Below are positions 30,181-40,774 of a DNA stretch of 64,000 nucleotides, in pieces. The notes beneath the pieces are model-generated. The model was not told the DNA's origin. It saw only the letters and a program-made list of their open reading frames with translations, and searched no databases. The position numbers and the translations under genes were made by a program. This stretch comes from an uncultured Bacteroidota bacterium (GTDB lineage Bacteria > Bacteroidota > Bacteroidia > Flavobacteriales > Flavobacteriaceae): NCBI GenBank assembly GCA_903842575.1, contig CAIMMM010000006.1, positions 137,456 to 201,455 of the forward strand. The letters run 5' to 3'. The stretch's first letter is position 1; each line of letters opens with the position of its first letter.

Positions 30181-30207
30181 AAAAAAGAGCCAATTTGGCT
30201 CTTTTTT
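30181..30207. terminator. Intrinsic terminator between convergent glnS and SPFH gene
   Basis: aaaaaagagccaa-ttggctctttttt. Confidence 0.85.
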
Positions 30208-30223
30208 ATTTGTTTAAATTAAT

Positions 30224-31204
30224 TTATTCAGCAGGATTGGAGGTATCGGATGGGTTATAATCCAATGAAGTAGTATCCTTATTTTTCTTAACCCTTTTGG
30301 GTTGGTTTTTCATTTGTTCTCCCATGATGCTCGAAGCGGTAAAGCTTGTGACCATATTGTTCAGCATATCACTGGCGGCTTGTGGCGAATTGGGCAATAA
30401 AATCAAATTTGAATTGGTATCCGCGCCAATCGCTTGTAGCGTATCATAGTGTTGCGTTATGACAATCAAAGCCGAAGCTTCCTGGGAATTAATCCCCACA
30501 TTGTTTAAAACTTCTACACTTTCTACCAATCCACGAGCAATTTCTCTACGTTGATCGGCAATACCTTGTCCTTGTAATTTTTTACTTTCGGCTTCGGCTT
30601 TTGCTTTTGCCACAATTCTAATTCTTTGTGCTTCCGATTCGAAAGTCGCCGCGGTTTTTTCTCTGTCGGCAGCATTGATACGGTTCATCGCATTTTTTAC
30701 TTGAATATCTGGATCGATATCGGTTACCAGGGTGTTGATGATATCGTAACCATACGTCATCATGGCTTCGTTCAATTCGCGTTTTACACCAATCGCAATA
30801 TCATCTTTTCTTTCAAAAACGTCGTCCAAAATTAACTTCGGCACTTCGGCACGAACAACATCAAAAACATAAGCCGTAATTTGATCATGAGGATATTCTA
30901 ATTTATAAAATGCTTCATACACCTTGTCCTGAATTACATTAAATTGTACCGAAACTTTCATTTTAATAAAAACGTTGTCTTTGGTTTTGGTTTCAATAAT
31001 TACATCCAATTGTTGGATTCTTAAATTCACACGACCGGCAATGCGGTCAATTATGGGAAGTTTAAGTTGCAAACCCGAACTTCGAATGCTGGTAAATTTT
31101 CCGAAACGTTCAATAACAACAGCGCTTTGTTGCTTGACGGTAAAAAAGGAGGAAAAGAAAATAAAAAGACATAAAACGAGAAATACAATTAAAAATATAG
31201 ACAT
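30224..31204 (-). CDS. SPFH/band 7 domain protein (QmcA-like)
   Basis: VKQQSAVVIERFGKFTSIRSSGLQLKLPIIDRIAGRVNLRIQQLDV. Confidence 0.93.
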   Translation of the reverse strand: MSIFLIVFLVLCLFIFFSSFFTVKQQSAVVIERFGKFTSIRSSGLQLKLPIIDRIAGRVNLRIQQLDVIIETKTKDNVFIKMKVSVQFNVIQDKVYEAFYKLEYPHDQITAYVFDVVRAEVPKLILDDVFERKDDIAIGVKRELNEAMMTYGYDIINTLVTDIDPDIQVKNAMNRINAADREKTAATFESEAQRIRIVAKAKAEAESKKLQGQGIADQRREIARGLVESVEVLNNVGINSQEASALIVITQHYDTLQAIGADTNSNLILLPNSPQAASDMLNNMVTSFTASSIMGEQMKNQPKRVKKNKDTTSLDYNPSDTSNPAE

Positions 31205-31280
31205 TTTTTTAAATTTAAATTGTTAGTATATTGTTTATACGAAATATGTGTATGTTTGTTACAAATAAAATAAGTTCTCC

Positions 31281-31910
31281 ATGACGAAAAAGCTTTTAAT
31301 TATTTGCCTTCTAATTACAGCCACTTCATTTGCACAATACGGATACCGAGATTCTAATATGATTGGAATCACTTTAGGATTAAATCAATTCAACGTAACC
31401 ACATCAGATTTTAAAACCACCCCAGGACAAGGTTGGAATGTTGGGCTTTCCATGCGTGGAAATTTCTATAATAATTGGGATGCCCTTTACGGAATTCAAT
31501 TTAGTGAGTACAATTTTAAAGTTGAGACTTTAAACGCAACAATGCATATAAGAGAAACTAATTTAAAATTGCCTTGTGCCAATATTACTTTTCAGTTGAG
31601 CTATAAATTTATTGAAAACCATTTGAGTGTTGAATTTGGTCCAATGGTTCAGATTAATGGGAAATTTGCCGTAGAAAAAACAGAAGAAAACAACATCATT
31701 AATGATATTGCAGATGATATTCCCATTAAGAGCTTAACGGACGTAAGCAACGTTAGCTTTTATCCAGTTGCCGGACTTACTGCCGGAGTTAGAAATGCCA
31801 GATTGAATATTACTTACCAATATGGTGTAAATAATATATTCGCAAAAGCAGATGGCGGTTTTAGCGGGCATGCTTCTGTAATTAATGGCAATGTAATTTT
31901 CTACTTCTAA
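31281..31910 (+). CDS. Outer-membrane beta-barrel (PorT-like) protein
   Basis: Signal peptide, alternating beta-strand pattern ending NVIFYF. Confidence 0.65.
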   Translation: MTKKLLIICLLITATSFAQYGYRDSNMIGITLGLNQFNVTTSDFKTTPGQGWNVGLSMRGNFYNNWDALYGIQFSEYNFKVETLNATMHIRETNLKLPCANITFQLSYKFIENHLSVEFGPMVQINGKFAVEKTEENNIINDIADDIPIKSLTDVSNVSFYPVAGLTAGVRNARLNITYQYGVNNIFAKADGGFSGHASVINGNVIFYF

Positions 31911-31933
31911 TCTTATCTAACTTCAAACCATTC

Positions 31934-33379
31934 ATGAAAGAAAAGCTAATTTTAACCACGGCACTGCTATCGTTTGCCTTTGCAAAAGCTCAAACGATTA
32001 TCGTAGAGGACACTTATGAAAAAAATAACAAACCGGTTTCTTATGACTTGTTGTTTAAAAGCCAAAAAGTAGTAATCTGCAAAGGGAAAAAAATTGGTGG
32101 ACTGGTTGCGGGTTCGCAAACCAATAATATCTACAGTTATGATTTCTCAGGAAATAAAACTGCCATTGTTGAAAATGCAAAACTATACCAATGCAATTAT
32201 TCAAATTCTGAAAAAGCACTTCGGGTTGTGGATATTTCAGACGGATTGTTTAAAGCTACAGTAAAATATTTAGTGGATGGTAAATACACAAATCCGGTTT
32301 TGATGGATCAATCCAATGCTTTTCGAAGATACTTCCCATACTATAACAATTTTACCGACAAATATGAAATAAGGCTGACCAATCAACAAAACAAAGACGA
32401 TATTGACTATCAAAAAGATAACCTTAATTTATCGGTGGTTGATATCATGACCAAAAAAAGAAAAGCCTACAAATTGGAAAAACCTAATGTGGCGAGAATA
32501 ACGTCGGGAAATTTTGTGCTGCCAGAAAAAAAGCTGGGGTTGAATTATCGATTCAATGACGATGACTCGTTTGATTTTATTACCAAATCGATTGCTTTTG
32601 ATTATTCTAAAACTACTTTGTATAAAACAACTTATAACTTATCGGATGGCAAAATTTCAAAAGATATTGCCTTTGAATTAAGCCTGACGGGAAAATATTT
32701 TATCTATTCCCATAATAGCGCCGGATTCACAGATACACCAGCAAATAAATCATTACCGTACTTTGATGATGACCTGTTTGTAAACAATTATATTACAGAC
32801 AGGAATAATGGAGATGTCTATGTTTATGGATTATATAGCGATAAACCAGCTTCTTTGAATAAAGAAGTAATTCCAAGAGGTTATTATGTTTTCAAGTTTG
32901 ATAAAACTGGAAAAAAGCTTTGGGAATCTATCAATAAGATAGAAGACAAAGATTTCAACGAAAAACATTATATGTATTATACAGAAACGGATTTATCTTT
33001 TATCAATAATAAACTTTGTTTTTATGCTTTTGTTAATGAAAATGATGAATATTTAAATTATGGAATTTTAGACCAAGCGACAGGAAATCAAGAAAAAAGC
33101 AAAAAAATTGTTTTTCATGAATACGAGTCAAGAGTGGGTGTTGGCAGTGATTTTTTTAAATTAGACTATGAGTATAAAAACATCAAAGAATTAAAAAACA
33201 AAAAATTTAATGTCTTGGGGATTATAGCTTATGATAATAATAGTAAGTACGCGGATTATGTAAAAAATGTTAAGATTAAAGGAGAAACCCATTTTTTAAC
33301 CCGGTTTACAAACTTTGGAATGTTGGTAATAGAAACAGATAATGATGAATATTATAAAGTTCTTTATTTTAAAGAATAA
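31934..33379 (+). CDS. Secreted protein of unknown function
   Basis: Signal peptide ILTTALLSFAFAKAQ, 481 aa. Confidence 0.7.
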   Translation: MKEKLILTTALLSFAFAKAQTIIVEDTYEKNNKPVSYDLLFKSQKVVICKGKKIGGLVAGSQTNNIYSYDFSGNKTAIVENAKLYQCNYSNSEKALRVVDISDGLFKATVKYLVDGKYTNPVLMDQSNAFRRYFPYYNNFTDKYEIRLTNQQNKDDIDYQKDNLNLSVVDIMTKKRKAYKLEKPNVARITSGNFVLPEKKLGLNYRFNDDDSFDFITKSIAFDYSKTTLYKTTYNLSDGKISKDIAFELSLTGKYFIYSHNSAGFTDTPANKSLPYFDDDLFVNNYITDRNNGDVYVYGLYSDKPASLNKEVIPRGYYVFKFDKTGKKLWESINKIEDKDFNEKHYMYYTETDLSFINNKLCFYAFVNENDEYLNYGILDQATGNQEKSKKIVFHEYESRVGVGSDFFKLDYEYKNIKELKNKKFNVLGIIAYDNNSKYADYVKNVKIKGETHFLTRFTNFGMLVIETDNDEYYKVLYFKE

Positions 33380-33383
33380 AAAA

Positions 33384-33402
33384 GTCCCGAGTTAATCGGG
33401 AC
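33384..33402. terminator. Bidirectional terminator hairpin upstream of gltX stop
   Basis: gtcccga-gttaa-tcgggac between convergent genes. Confidence 0.85.
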
Positions 33403-33411
33403 CTTTCTTTT

Positions 33412-34917
33412 TTATAAACTTGCTATTGCTTTTTCTAATCGCTTGATGGTTTCTTCTTTTCCAATGAGCTCTACAACATCAAAAAGATGTGGTCCTTTCA
33501 AAGCACCAACCAAACTCAATCGAAAAGGCTGCATTACTTTTCCCATTCCAATCTCGTTTTGTATCATCCAATCTTTTACAATGGTTTCAATATTTACCGA
33601 AGTGAAATCTTCAATTGTTACCAAAACAGCAATCAATTGTTGCATCAAATCAGGCGTATCTTCTTTCCAATTTTTAGAAGCTTTTTCATCATAAGAGGTT
33701 GGCGCTTCAAAAAAGAAATTACTCATTTCCCAAAATTCTGAAACGAAATTAGCGCGTTCTTTTATCAAGGAGACTATTTTCGCCAAAGTAGTATAATCTA
33801 CATCAATTCCTTTTTCATAGACTATAGGGGCAAAAGATTTTGCTAAACTTTCATCAGATTGTTTTTGCAAATACTGGTGATTGAACCATTTGTTTTTCTC
33901 CGGATCAAATTTGGCTCCTGCTTTATGCACACGATTTAAATCAAAAACTTCACCCAATTCTTCTAGAGAGAACAATTCTTTTTCTGTCCCATCATTCCAT
34001 CCTAATAGCGCTAAAAAGTTCACCACTGCCTCTGGGAAAAAGCCGTTTTCTCTATAACCAGAAGAGATGCCTTCTTCGGTTTTCCATTCTAATGGGAATA
34101 CTGGAAATCCCATTTTATCGCCATCGCGTTTGGATAATTTTCCGTTTCCAATGGGTTTTAAAATCAAGGGTAAATGAGCAAATTCAGGAGCTTCCCAACC
34201 AAAGGCTTTGTATAACAAAATATGTAATGGCATGGAAGGCAACCATTCTTCGCCACGAATAACATGGGATGTTTCCATTAAATGGTCATCAACAATATTC
34301 GCCAAATGATAGGTTGGCATTCCGTCGCTTTTGAACAATACTTTATCGTCTAAAAGATTGGTGTCAAAATTAATATCGCCACGAATAATGTCATGCAAAT
34401 GCAAAGTTTCATTCACAGGAGTTTTGAATCGGATAACATAGGCTTCGCTATTGGCAATTCTCTTTCCGGTTTCTTCCTTTGAAAGAACTAACGAAGTATT
34501 TAGTTTTTCACGGTTACTCCAATTGTAGATAAATGTTTTCCCTTCGGTTTCGTATTGTTTTCTCAAACTATCCAAAGCTTCAGCTGTATCAAAAGCATAA
34601 TAGGCATTTCCAGAATTTATCAATTGATCTGCATATTGTTTGTACAAAGGTTTTCTTTCGCTTTGACGATAAGGGCCAAATTTTTCATTTTTTCCAACGG
34701 TTTCGCTAGGCGCAATTCCCAGCCATTCCAAAGCCTCCATGATATACTCTTCGGCTCCGGGAACGAAACGGTTTTGGTCGGTATCTTCAATTCGCAAATA
34801 AAAAACGCCGTTGTTTTTTTTTGCAAATAAGTAATTAAATAAGGCAGTTCTAACGCCACCAATGTGTAATGGTCCAGTTGGACTTGGCGCAAAACGAACT
34901 CTGACAGGTCTTGACAT
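33412..34917 (-). CDS. gltX: Glutamyl-tRNA synthetase
   Basis: MSRPVRVRFAPSPTGPLHIGGVRTALFNYLFA, KLSKRDGD; start adjusted to 34917. Confidence 0.97.
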   Translation of the reverse strand: MSRPVRVRFAPSPTGPLHIGGVRTALFNYLFAKKNNGVFYLRIEDTDQNRFVPGAEEYIMEALEWLGIAPSETVGKNEKFGPYRQSERKPLYKQYADQLINSGNAYYAFDTAEALDSLRKQYETEGKTFIYNWSNREKLNTSLVLSKEETGKRIANSEAYVIRFKTPVNETLHLHDIIRGDINFDTNLLDDKVLFKSDGMPTYHLANIVDDHLMETSHVIRGEEWLPSMPLHILLYKAFGWEAPEFAHLPLILKPIGNGKLSKRDGDKMGFPVFPLEWKTEEGISSGYRENGFFPEAVVNFLALLGWNDGTEKELFSLEELGEVFDLNRVHKAGAKFDPEKNKWFNHQYLQKQSDESLAKSFAPIVYEKGIDVDYTTLAKIVSLIKERANFVSEFWEMSNFFFEAPTSYDEKASKNWKEDTPDLMQQLIAVLVTIEDFTSVNIETIVKDWMIQNEIGMGKVMQPFRLSLVGALKGPHLFDVVELIGKEETIKRLEKAIASL

Positions 34918-34933
34918 TTCAATAAAATTTTTG

Positions 34934-34941
34934 CAAAGATA
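34934..34941 (-). promoter_or_regulatory. Bacteroidota -7 element upstream of gltX
   Basis: TATCTTTG on the minus strand. Confidence 0.5.
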
Positions 34942-35046
34942 CAATTTTAGCGATTAGACAAAAGGCAAAAGCCATTAGTAAAGATTTAACTTTTATTGTA
35001 TCTTTAAATTTGTACTTTTATCGGTTGTAAAAAGAAGTGCTATAAA

Positions 35047-38000
35047 TTGGAGAATTCAAATCTTATCTATCAAAAATTAGAAAGCTTTATTAAAAAGTTT
35101 TACACAAACGAATTGCTGCGTGGCACTATTTTCTTTGTTGGTTTAGGCTTACTGTATTTTATATTTACGCTTTTTGTGGAATATTTTTTTGGTTGAAACC
35201 CACGGCGAGAACCTGTCTTTTTTGGACGTTTATTAGTGTTGAAGTATTTCTTTTGGTAAGGTTTATTTTGTTTCCCATGTTTAAATTATTTAAACTTCAA
35301 AAAGGGATAGATTATAATCAAGCATCGGGTATTATTGGGAATCACTTTAGTGAAGTAGGTGATAAATTGACTAATTTTTTACAGTTATCGGTTGATAAAA
35401 ACAGATCCGAATTACTATTAGCTTCTATTGAACAAAAAGCAAACACCTTGCGGCCTATTCCATTTGGAAACGCCATTAACTTAGGAAAAAATAAAAAATA
35501 TTTGCCTTTAGTAATTATCCCATTTTTATTTTTTGCATTCTTTTATTTATCAGGCAACAGTCAAATGATTTCTCAAAGTTTTAACAGAGTGGTGCATTTC
35601 AAAGAACAATTTTTGCCGCCAGCACCCTTTGAATTTGTGGTAGTAAATGGGAATTTACAAACGGAACAAAACAAAGACTTTCTATTAAAAGTAAAAACCG
35701 AAGGGAATATTGTTCCCGAAAACGCAATAATTTTCATTGGAAGTGAAAGTTACTTTATGGAAAATACCAAAGCAGGAGAATTTGAGTTTATTATACCAAA
35801 ACCATCCCAAAACGTTGAATTTCATATTGAGTCTTCAACAGTTTCTTCGAAAGAATACGAACTGAATGTGGTTGTCGTTCCTTCGATTGCTGATTTTGAA
35901 ATGGCTTTAAATTTCCCAGGTTATTTAAATAAGAAACCTGAAAATGTAAAAGGAACCGGAAACGCCATTATCCCGGAAGGAACCAGAATTACTTGGAAAA
36001 TGAACACAGTAGCTACTCAAAAAGTGGATTGGCTGGATGCGAATTCTAAAAATACATTTGGCAAACAAGACAATACGTTTTCTTTAACCAAAAATATCAG
36101 CCAAAACACCGATTATCAAATCCTTACTTCCAATAACAAAGTTCAGAATTATGAGAAACTAAATTATAAAATTTCGGTTGTCAAAGACCAATTTCCTACT
36201 ATTAATGTTACTAATGCTCCCGATAGTTTGCGAGTTGGAAAGAATTATGTCTTAGGACAGGTTTCTGATGATTATGGTTTGTCAAAACTTCAAATCGTTT
36301 ATTATTCTAAAGACACACCAAACCTTGTTAAACGAGGAATAATATCCGTTAAAAGAGATATTTACGATCAGTTTGTTTTTTCATTTCCGAGTAATCTTCC
36401 TGTAGAAGAAGGCATTTCCTATGAGTATTATTTTGAGATTTTTGATAACGATGCGCCTCATAATTTCAAAAGCACTAAGTCATCGGTTTTCAGCAACCGT
36501 ATTGCCACCGAAGCGGAGAAAGAAGACGAAATGATGCAACAGCAAAACGAGAATATTAATTCATTACAAAAATCTTTAAATACGCAAGAAAAGCAAATTT
36601 CCGAAATGGAAAAATTGCAAAAAATGGGTAAGGAAAAAGAAACTTTAGAATTCAAGGAACAACAAAAAGTGAATGATTTTATTCAACGTCAAAAACAGCA
36701 AGACGATATGATGAAAGAGTTTACCGAGAAAATGAAAGACAATCTTGAGAAAGTCAAAACCGATAAAAAAGACGAATTAAAAGAGGTTTTAAAAGACAGA
36801 TTGGAGAAGTCTCAGAAAGACTTAGTGAAAAACCAAAAGCTATTGGATGAACTTAAAAAGCTGAATGACAAAATCAGCAATGAAGAATTTTTCGAAAAAA
36901 TGGAGAAGTTCAAACAAAACAGCAAAAACCAAATGAAAAGTTTAGAGCAATTGGTTGAATTGACAAAGAAATATTACGTAGAGAAAAAAGCAGACCAAAT
37001 TGCCGACAAACTAGATAAACTTTCAGAGAAACAAGACAAACTTTCTGAAGCCGATAAAGAAAACAACGAAGAGAAACAGGACGATATAAACAAGGAATTT
37101 GAAAAAATTCAGGAAGAATTAAAGGATTTGGAAAAAGACAATAAGGAATTAAAAAATCCTGTTGAATTGCCAAAAACCGAACCTAAAGAGAAAAGCATTG
37201 ACGAGGATTTAAAGAACGCAAAAGAGCAATTGCAAAAACAGCAGAAAGACAAAGCTAAACCCAAACAAAAAAGCGCTTCCAAAAAAATGAAGCAAATGAG
37301 TCAGGACATGAAAGAATCGATGGATTCTGGAGAAATGCAGCAAATGGAAGAAGATGTTGCCATGCTTCGACAAATTTTAGATAATTTATTAGCCTATTCT
37401 TTTTCTCAAGAAGATGTAATGAAAGAGTTCAGAGGATTAAAACGCGGCTCGCCTTCTTTTAATAAAAATTTAAAGATTCAGCAGGACTTGAAACAGCAAT
37501 TCAAACATGTTGATGATAGTTTATTTGCCCTGTCTTTGCGTAATCCAAAAATTGAGGAACAAATCACAAAGGAAATTGGCGAAGTGCATTACAATGTTGA
37601 TAAGGCAATTGAAAATCTAGCGGAAGCCAATATACCTAAAGGGAATTCACACCAGCAATTTGCTATCTCATCATCAAATAAACTTGCAGATATGTTAAGC
37701 GACATACTAAACGGAATGCAGATGGAAATGTCGGGTTCGGGAATGGGGAAACCAAAACCCGGAAAAGGGGAAGGTTCTGGAATGCAATTACCCGACATTA
37801 TTAAAAAACAAGAAGGACTTGGCGAGAAAGCTAAAAAAGGCTTGAAAAAAGGCGAAAAACCAGGGGAAGGGCAAGAAGGGAAACAGGGCGAAAAACAAGG
37901 AAGTGATGGAAGCCAAGGTAAAGGTAACAAAGGCGAAAAGGGCGAAAAGGGTGTTGGACAAGGTGATGGGGAAGACGGAGAAGACGGAGAAGGAGATGCG

Positions 38001-38402
38001 AAAGCCATTATGGAAATTTATAAAGAGCAACAGCAACTTCGTGATGCGTTACAAAATGAATTAAACAAACAAGGCCTTGGCGGAAGCGGACAAAATGCTT
38101 TGGATCAGATGAAAGAAATTGAAAAACAATTGCTCAACAAAGGCTTTAATAATGATGTTATCCAAAAGATTTTAAATGTAAAGTATGAGTTGTTAAAATT
38201 GGACAAAGCGATACAACAACAAGGGGAAGAAAAGAAACGCCAATCAGAAAGCAACAAGAAAGAATTTTCAAATCAGACGAATGCTTTACCAACTCGACTT
38301 CAAGATTATATTAATAGCATTGAGATTTTAAATAGACAAAGCTTACCTTTGCGCTCCAATTTTAACCAAAAGGTTCAAGAATATTTTAAAAACAATGATT
38401 AG
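35047..38402 (+). pseudogene. DUF4175-like large membrane/coiled-coil protein, frameshifted near the N-terminus
   Basis: TTG-started reading frame LENSNLIYQKLESFIKKFYTNELLRGTIFFVGLGLLYFIFTLFVEYFFG* ends at a 7-T run; one more T gives ...EYFFWLKPTARTCLFWTFISVEVFLLVRF continuing into the 1069-aa ORF. Confidence 0.75.
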
Positions 38403-38814
38403 TTTTAATTACGAACTAGAATTTACTATAGAAAATGAAGCCGCCATCGCTGATTGGTTGTCTAAAGTAATACTGTCCGAAAACAAAAAAGAAGGAGAAA
38501 TTAATTATATCTTTTGTGACGACGATTATTTGTTAGAAATAAATCAGCAATATTTAGATCACGATACGCTTACTGATATCATCAGCTTCGATTATTCTAT
38601 AGGAAATGAGCTACATGGAGATATTTTTATTTCAATAGAAAGGGTTTGTGAAAACGCTACAGATTTTAAAGTTTCCTTCGAAGAAGAATTAAAAAGAGTT
38701 TTAGCGCACGGTATTTTACATTACTGCGGATATAAAGATAAAACGCCTGAGGACGAAAAAGCAATGCGCATTAAAGAAGACGAAAAGATAAAAATGTTCC
38801 ACGTGAAACAATAA
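38395..38814 (+). CDS. ybeY: Endoribonuclease YbeY (rRNA maturation)
   Basis: LTDIISFDYSIGNELHGDIFIS, VLAHGILHYCGYKD zinc motif. Confidence 0.93.
   Translation: MISFNYELEFTIENEAAIADWLSKVILSENKKEGEINYIFCDDDYLLEINQQYLDHDTLTDIISFDYSIGNELHGDIFISIERVCENATDFKVSFEEELKRVLAHGILHYCGYKDKTPEDEKAMRIKEDEKIKMFHVKQ
38795..38810. promoter_or_regulatory. parS-like ParB binding site within the ybeY 3' end
   Basis: TGTTCCACGTGAAACA, matches the canonical TGTTNCACGTGAAACA. Confidence 0.88.
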
Positions 38815-38850
38815 TTGTGGATTTTCCAGAAGTTAACAGCAAAAAAAAGA

Positions 38851-40722
38851 ATGTTTTTAGAAAAATATGATGTCATAGTTGTCGGCGCGGGCCATGCCGG
38901 TTGTGAAGCCGCTGCTGCTGCTGCTAATATGGGTTGTAAAACCTTATTGGTTACCATGAGTTTGCAAAACATTGCTCAAATGTCTTGCAATCCTGCTATG
39001 GGCGGAATTGCAAAAGGGCAGATAGTTCGTGAGATAGATGCGCTTGGAGGGTATTCGGGAATCGTTTCGGATAAAACCGCTATTCAATTTAAGATGTTGA
39101 ATAAATCTAAAGGGCCCGCAATGTGGTCGCCAAGAGTTCAAAGTGACCGAATGCGTTTCTCAGAAGAATGGCGATTAATGTTAGAGCAGACGCCAAATCT
39201 TGATTTTTATCAAGAAATGGTTAAAGGTTTAATTATTAATAATGGAAAAGCAGAAGGTGTGAAAACATCTCTTGGATTGGAAATAAAAGCCAAAACAGTT
39301 GTATTAACTAACGGAACTTTTCTTAACGGATTAATACATATAGGTGAAAAACAATTTGGCGGAGGGAGAGCCGGTGAAAGTGCAGCATATGGAATTACGG
39401 AAGATTTAACTAATGTTGGTTTTGACTCGGGAAGAATGAAAACAGGAACGCCACCACGGGTTGATGGACGTTCATTGGATTATTCTAAAATGATTAAAGA
39501 GCCCGGAGATTTGATTCCTGATAAGTTTTCTTATTCAGACGAAACGAAGCCATTGACACATCAAAAATTGTGTCACATGACCTATACTTCTTTAGCTGTT
39601 CATGACATCCTCCGCGAAGGATTTGATCGTTCCCCAATGTTTAATGGAAGAATTAAAAGTATTGGTCCTAGATATTGTCCGTCGATTGAAGACAAGATTA
39701 ACCGTTTTGCGGATAAAGAAAGACATCAATTATTTGTTGAGCCTGAAGGTTGGAATACGGTTGAGGTATATGTAAATGGATTTTCAACATCTTTGCCTGA
39801 AGATGTTCAGTTCAAAGCATTACGTTCCGTTGTTGGATTTGAAAACGTTAAGTTTTTCCGCCCTGGTTACGCCATAGAATATGATTATTTTCCGCCTACA
39901 CAATTAAAACACACCTTAGAAACAAAGTTAATAGAAGGATTGTATTTTGCTGGACAAATTAATGGCACTACAGGTTATGAAGAAGCGGCGTCACAAGGAT
40001 TGATGGCCGGAATAAATGCTGCTTTAAAAGTTCAGGAAAAGGAACCTTTGATTTTAAAACGCGATGAAGCCTATATTGGAGTCCTTATAGACGATTTAAT
40101 TACAAAAGGAACGGAAGAGCCCTATAGAATGTTTACCTCCCGAGCCGAGTACCGAATATTATTGCGGCAAGACAATGCCGATTTCAGATTAACAGCCAAA
40201 GGCTACAAGATTGGGTTAGCTTCAGAAAAGAGACTCATAAGAATGGAAAAGAAGCAAAATGCAAGTCAAGCAATGGTTGATTTCTTTAAAGAAACTAGCG
40301 TAACTGTTGCGGAAACAAATCCTATTCTAGAATCAAAAGAAAGCGCAAAAATTGTACAAGCCGACAAAATGTTTAAAATATTTTCACGCCCACAAATTGA
40401 TTTAGAGGATATTCTAAAATTTGAAAAAGTAAAGGAATACGTTGCTGCAAATGGTTTGGATAAAGAGATATTAGAACAAGCAGAAATTCAAGTTAAGTAC
40501 TCGGGCTACATTGAAAAAGAAAGGAACAATGCTGATAAATTAACACGATTAGAGGAGGTAAAAATCCCTGAAAATTTTGATTACAATAAAATAAAATCCA
40601 TGTCGATTGAAGCTAAACAAAAGCTAAGCAAAATTAGACCAATAACAATTTCACAAGCATCAAGAATAAGCGGAGTTTCGCCAAGCGACATTTCAGTATT
40701 ACTAATCTATATGGGGAGATAG
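38851..40722 (+). CDS. mnmG: tRNA uridine-5-carboxymethylaminomethyl modification enzyme MnmG (GidA)
   Basis: YDVIVVGAGHAGCEAAAAAANMG...TGTPPRVDGRSLDYS; start adjusted to 38851. Confidence 0.97.
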   Translation: MFLEKYDVIVVGAGHAGCEAAAAAANMGCKTLLVTMSLQNIAQMSCNPAMGGIAKGQIVREIDALGGYSGIVSDKTAIQFKMLNKSKGPAMWSPRVQSDRMRFSEEWRLMLEQTPNLDFYQEMVKGLIINNGKAEGVKTSLGLEIKAKTVVLTNGTFLNGLIHIGEKQFGGGRAGESAAYGITEDLTNVGFDSGRMKTGTPPRVDGRSLDYSKMIKEPGDLIPDKFSYSDETKPLTHQKLCHMTYTSLAVHDILREGFDRSPMFNGRIKSIGPRYCPSIEDKINRFADKERHQLFVEPEGWNTVEVYVNGFSTSLPEDVQFKALRSVVGFENVKFFRPGYAIEYDYFPPTQLKHTLETKLIEGLYFAGQINGTTGYEEAASQGLMAGINAALKVQEKEPLILKRDEAYIGVLIDDLITKGTEEPYRMFTSRAEYRILLRQDNADFRLTAKGYKIGLASEKRLIRMEKKQNASQAMVDFFKETSVTVAETNPILESKESAKIVQADKMFKIFSRPQIDLEDILKFEKVKEYVAANGLDKEILEQAEIQVKYSGYIEKERNNADKLTRLEEVKIPENFDYNKIKSMSIEAKQKLSKIRPITISQASRISGVSPSDISVLLIYMGR

Positions 40723-40725
40723 TTT

Positions 40726-40741
40726 TGTTCCACGTGAAACT
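40726..40741. promoter_or_regulatory. Second parS-like site immediately downstream of mnmG
   Basis: TGTTCCACGTGAAACT, one mismatch to TGTTNCACGTGAAACA. Confidence 0.8.
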
Positions 40742-40774
40742 AATCTAGCGAAGCCTTATTAAAAAAGACATTAC

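Noticed and set aside
34620-34922. 100-aa minus-strand ORF overlapping the gltX start
   Set aside because: Alternate frame of gltX; no independent support
37589-38008. 139-aa Pro/Ser/Phe-rich minus-strand ORF
   Set aside because: Antisense shadow of the Gly/Glu/Lys-rich tract in the DUF4175-like gene; low complexity and no family features
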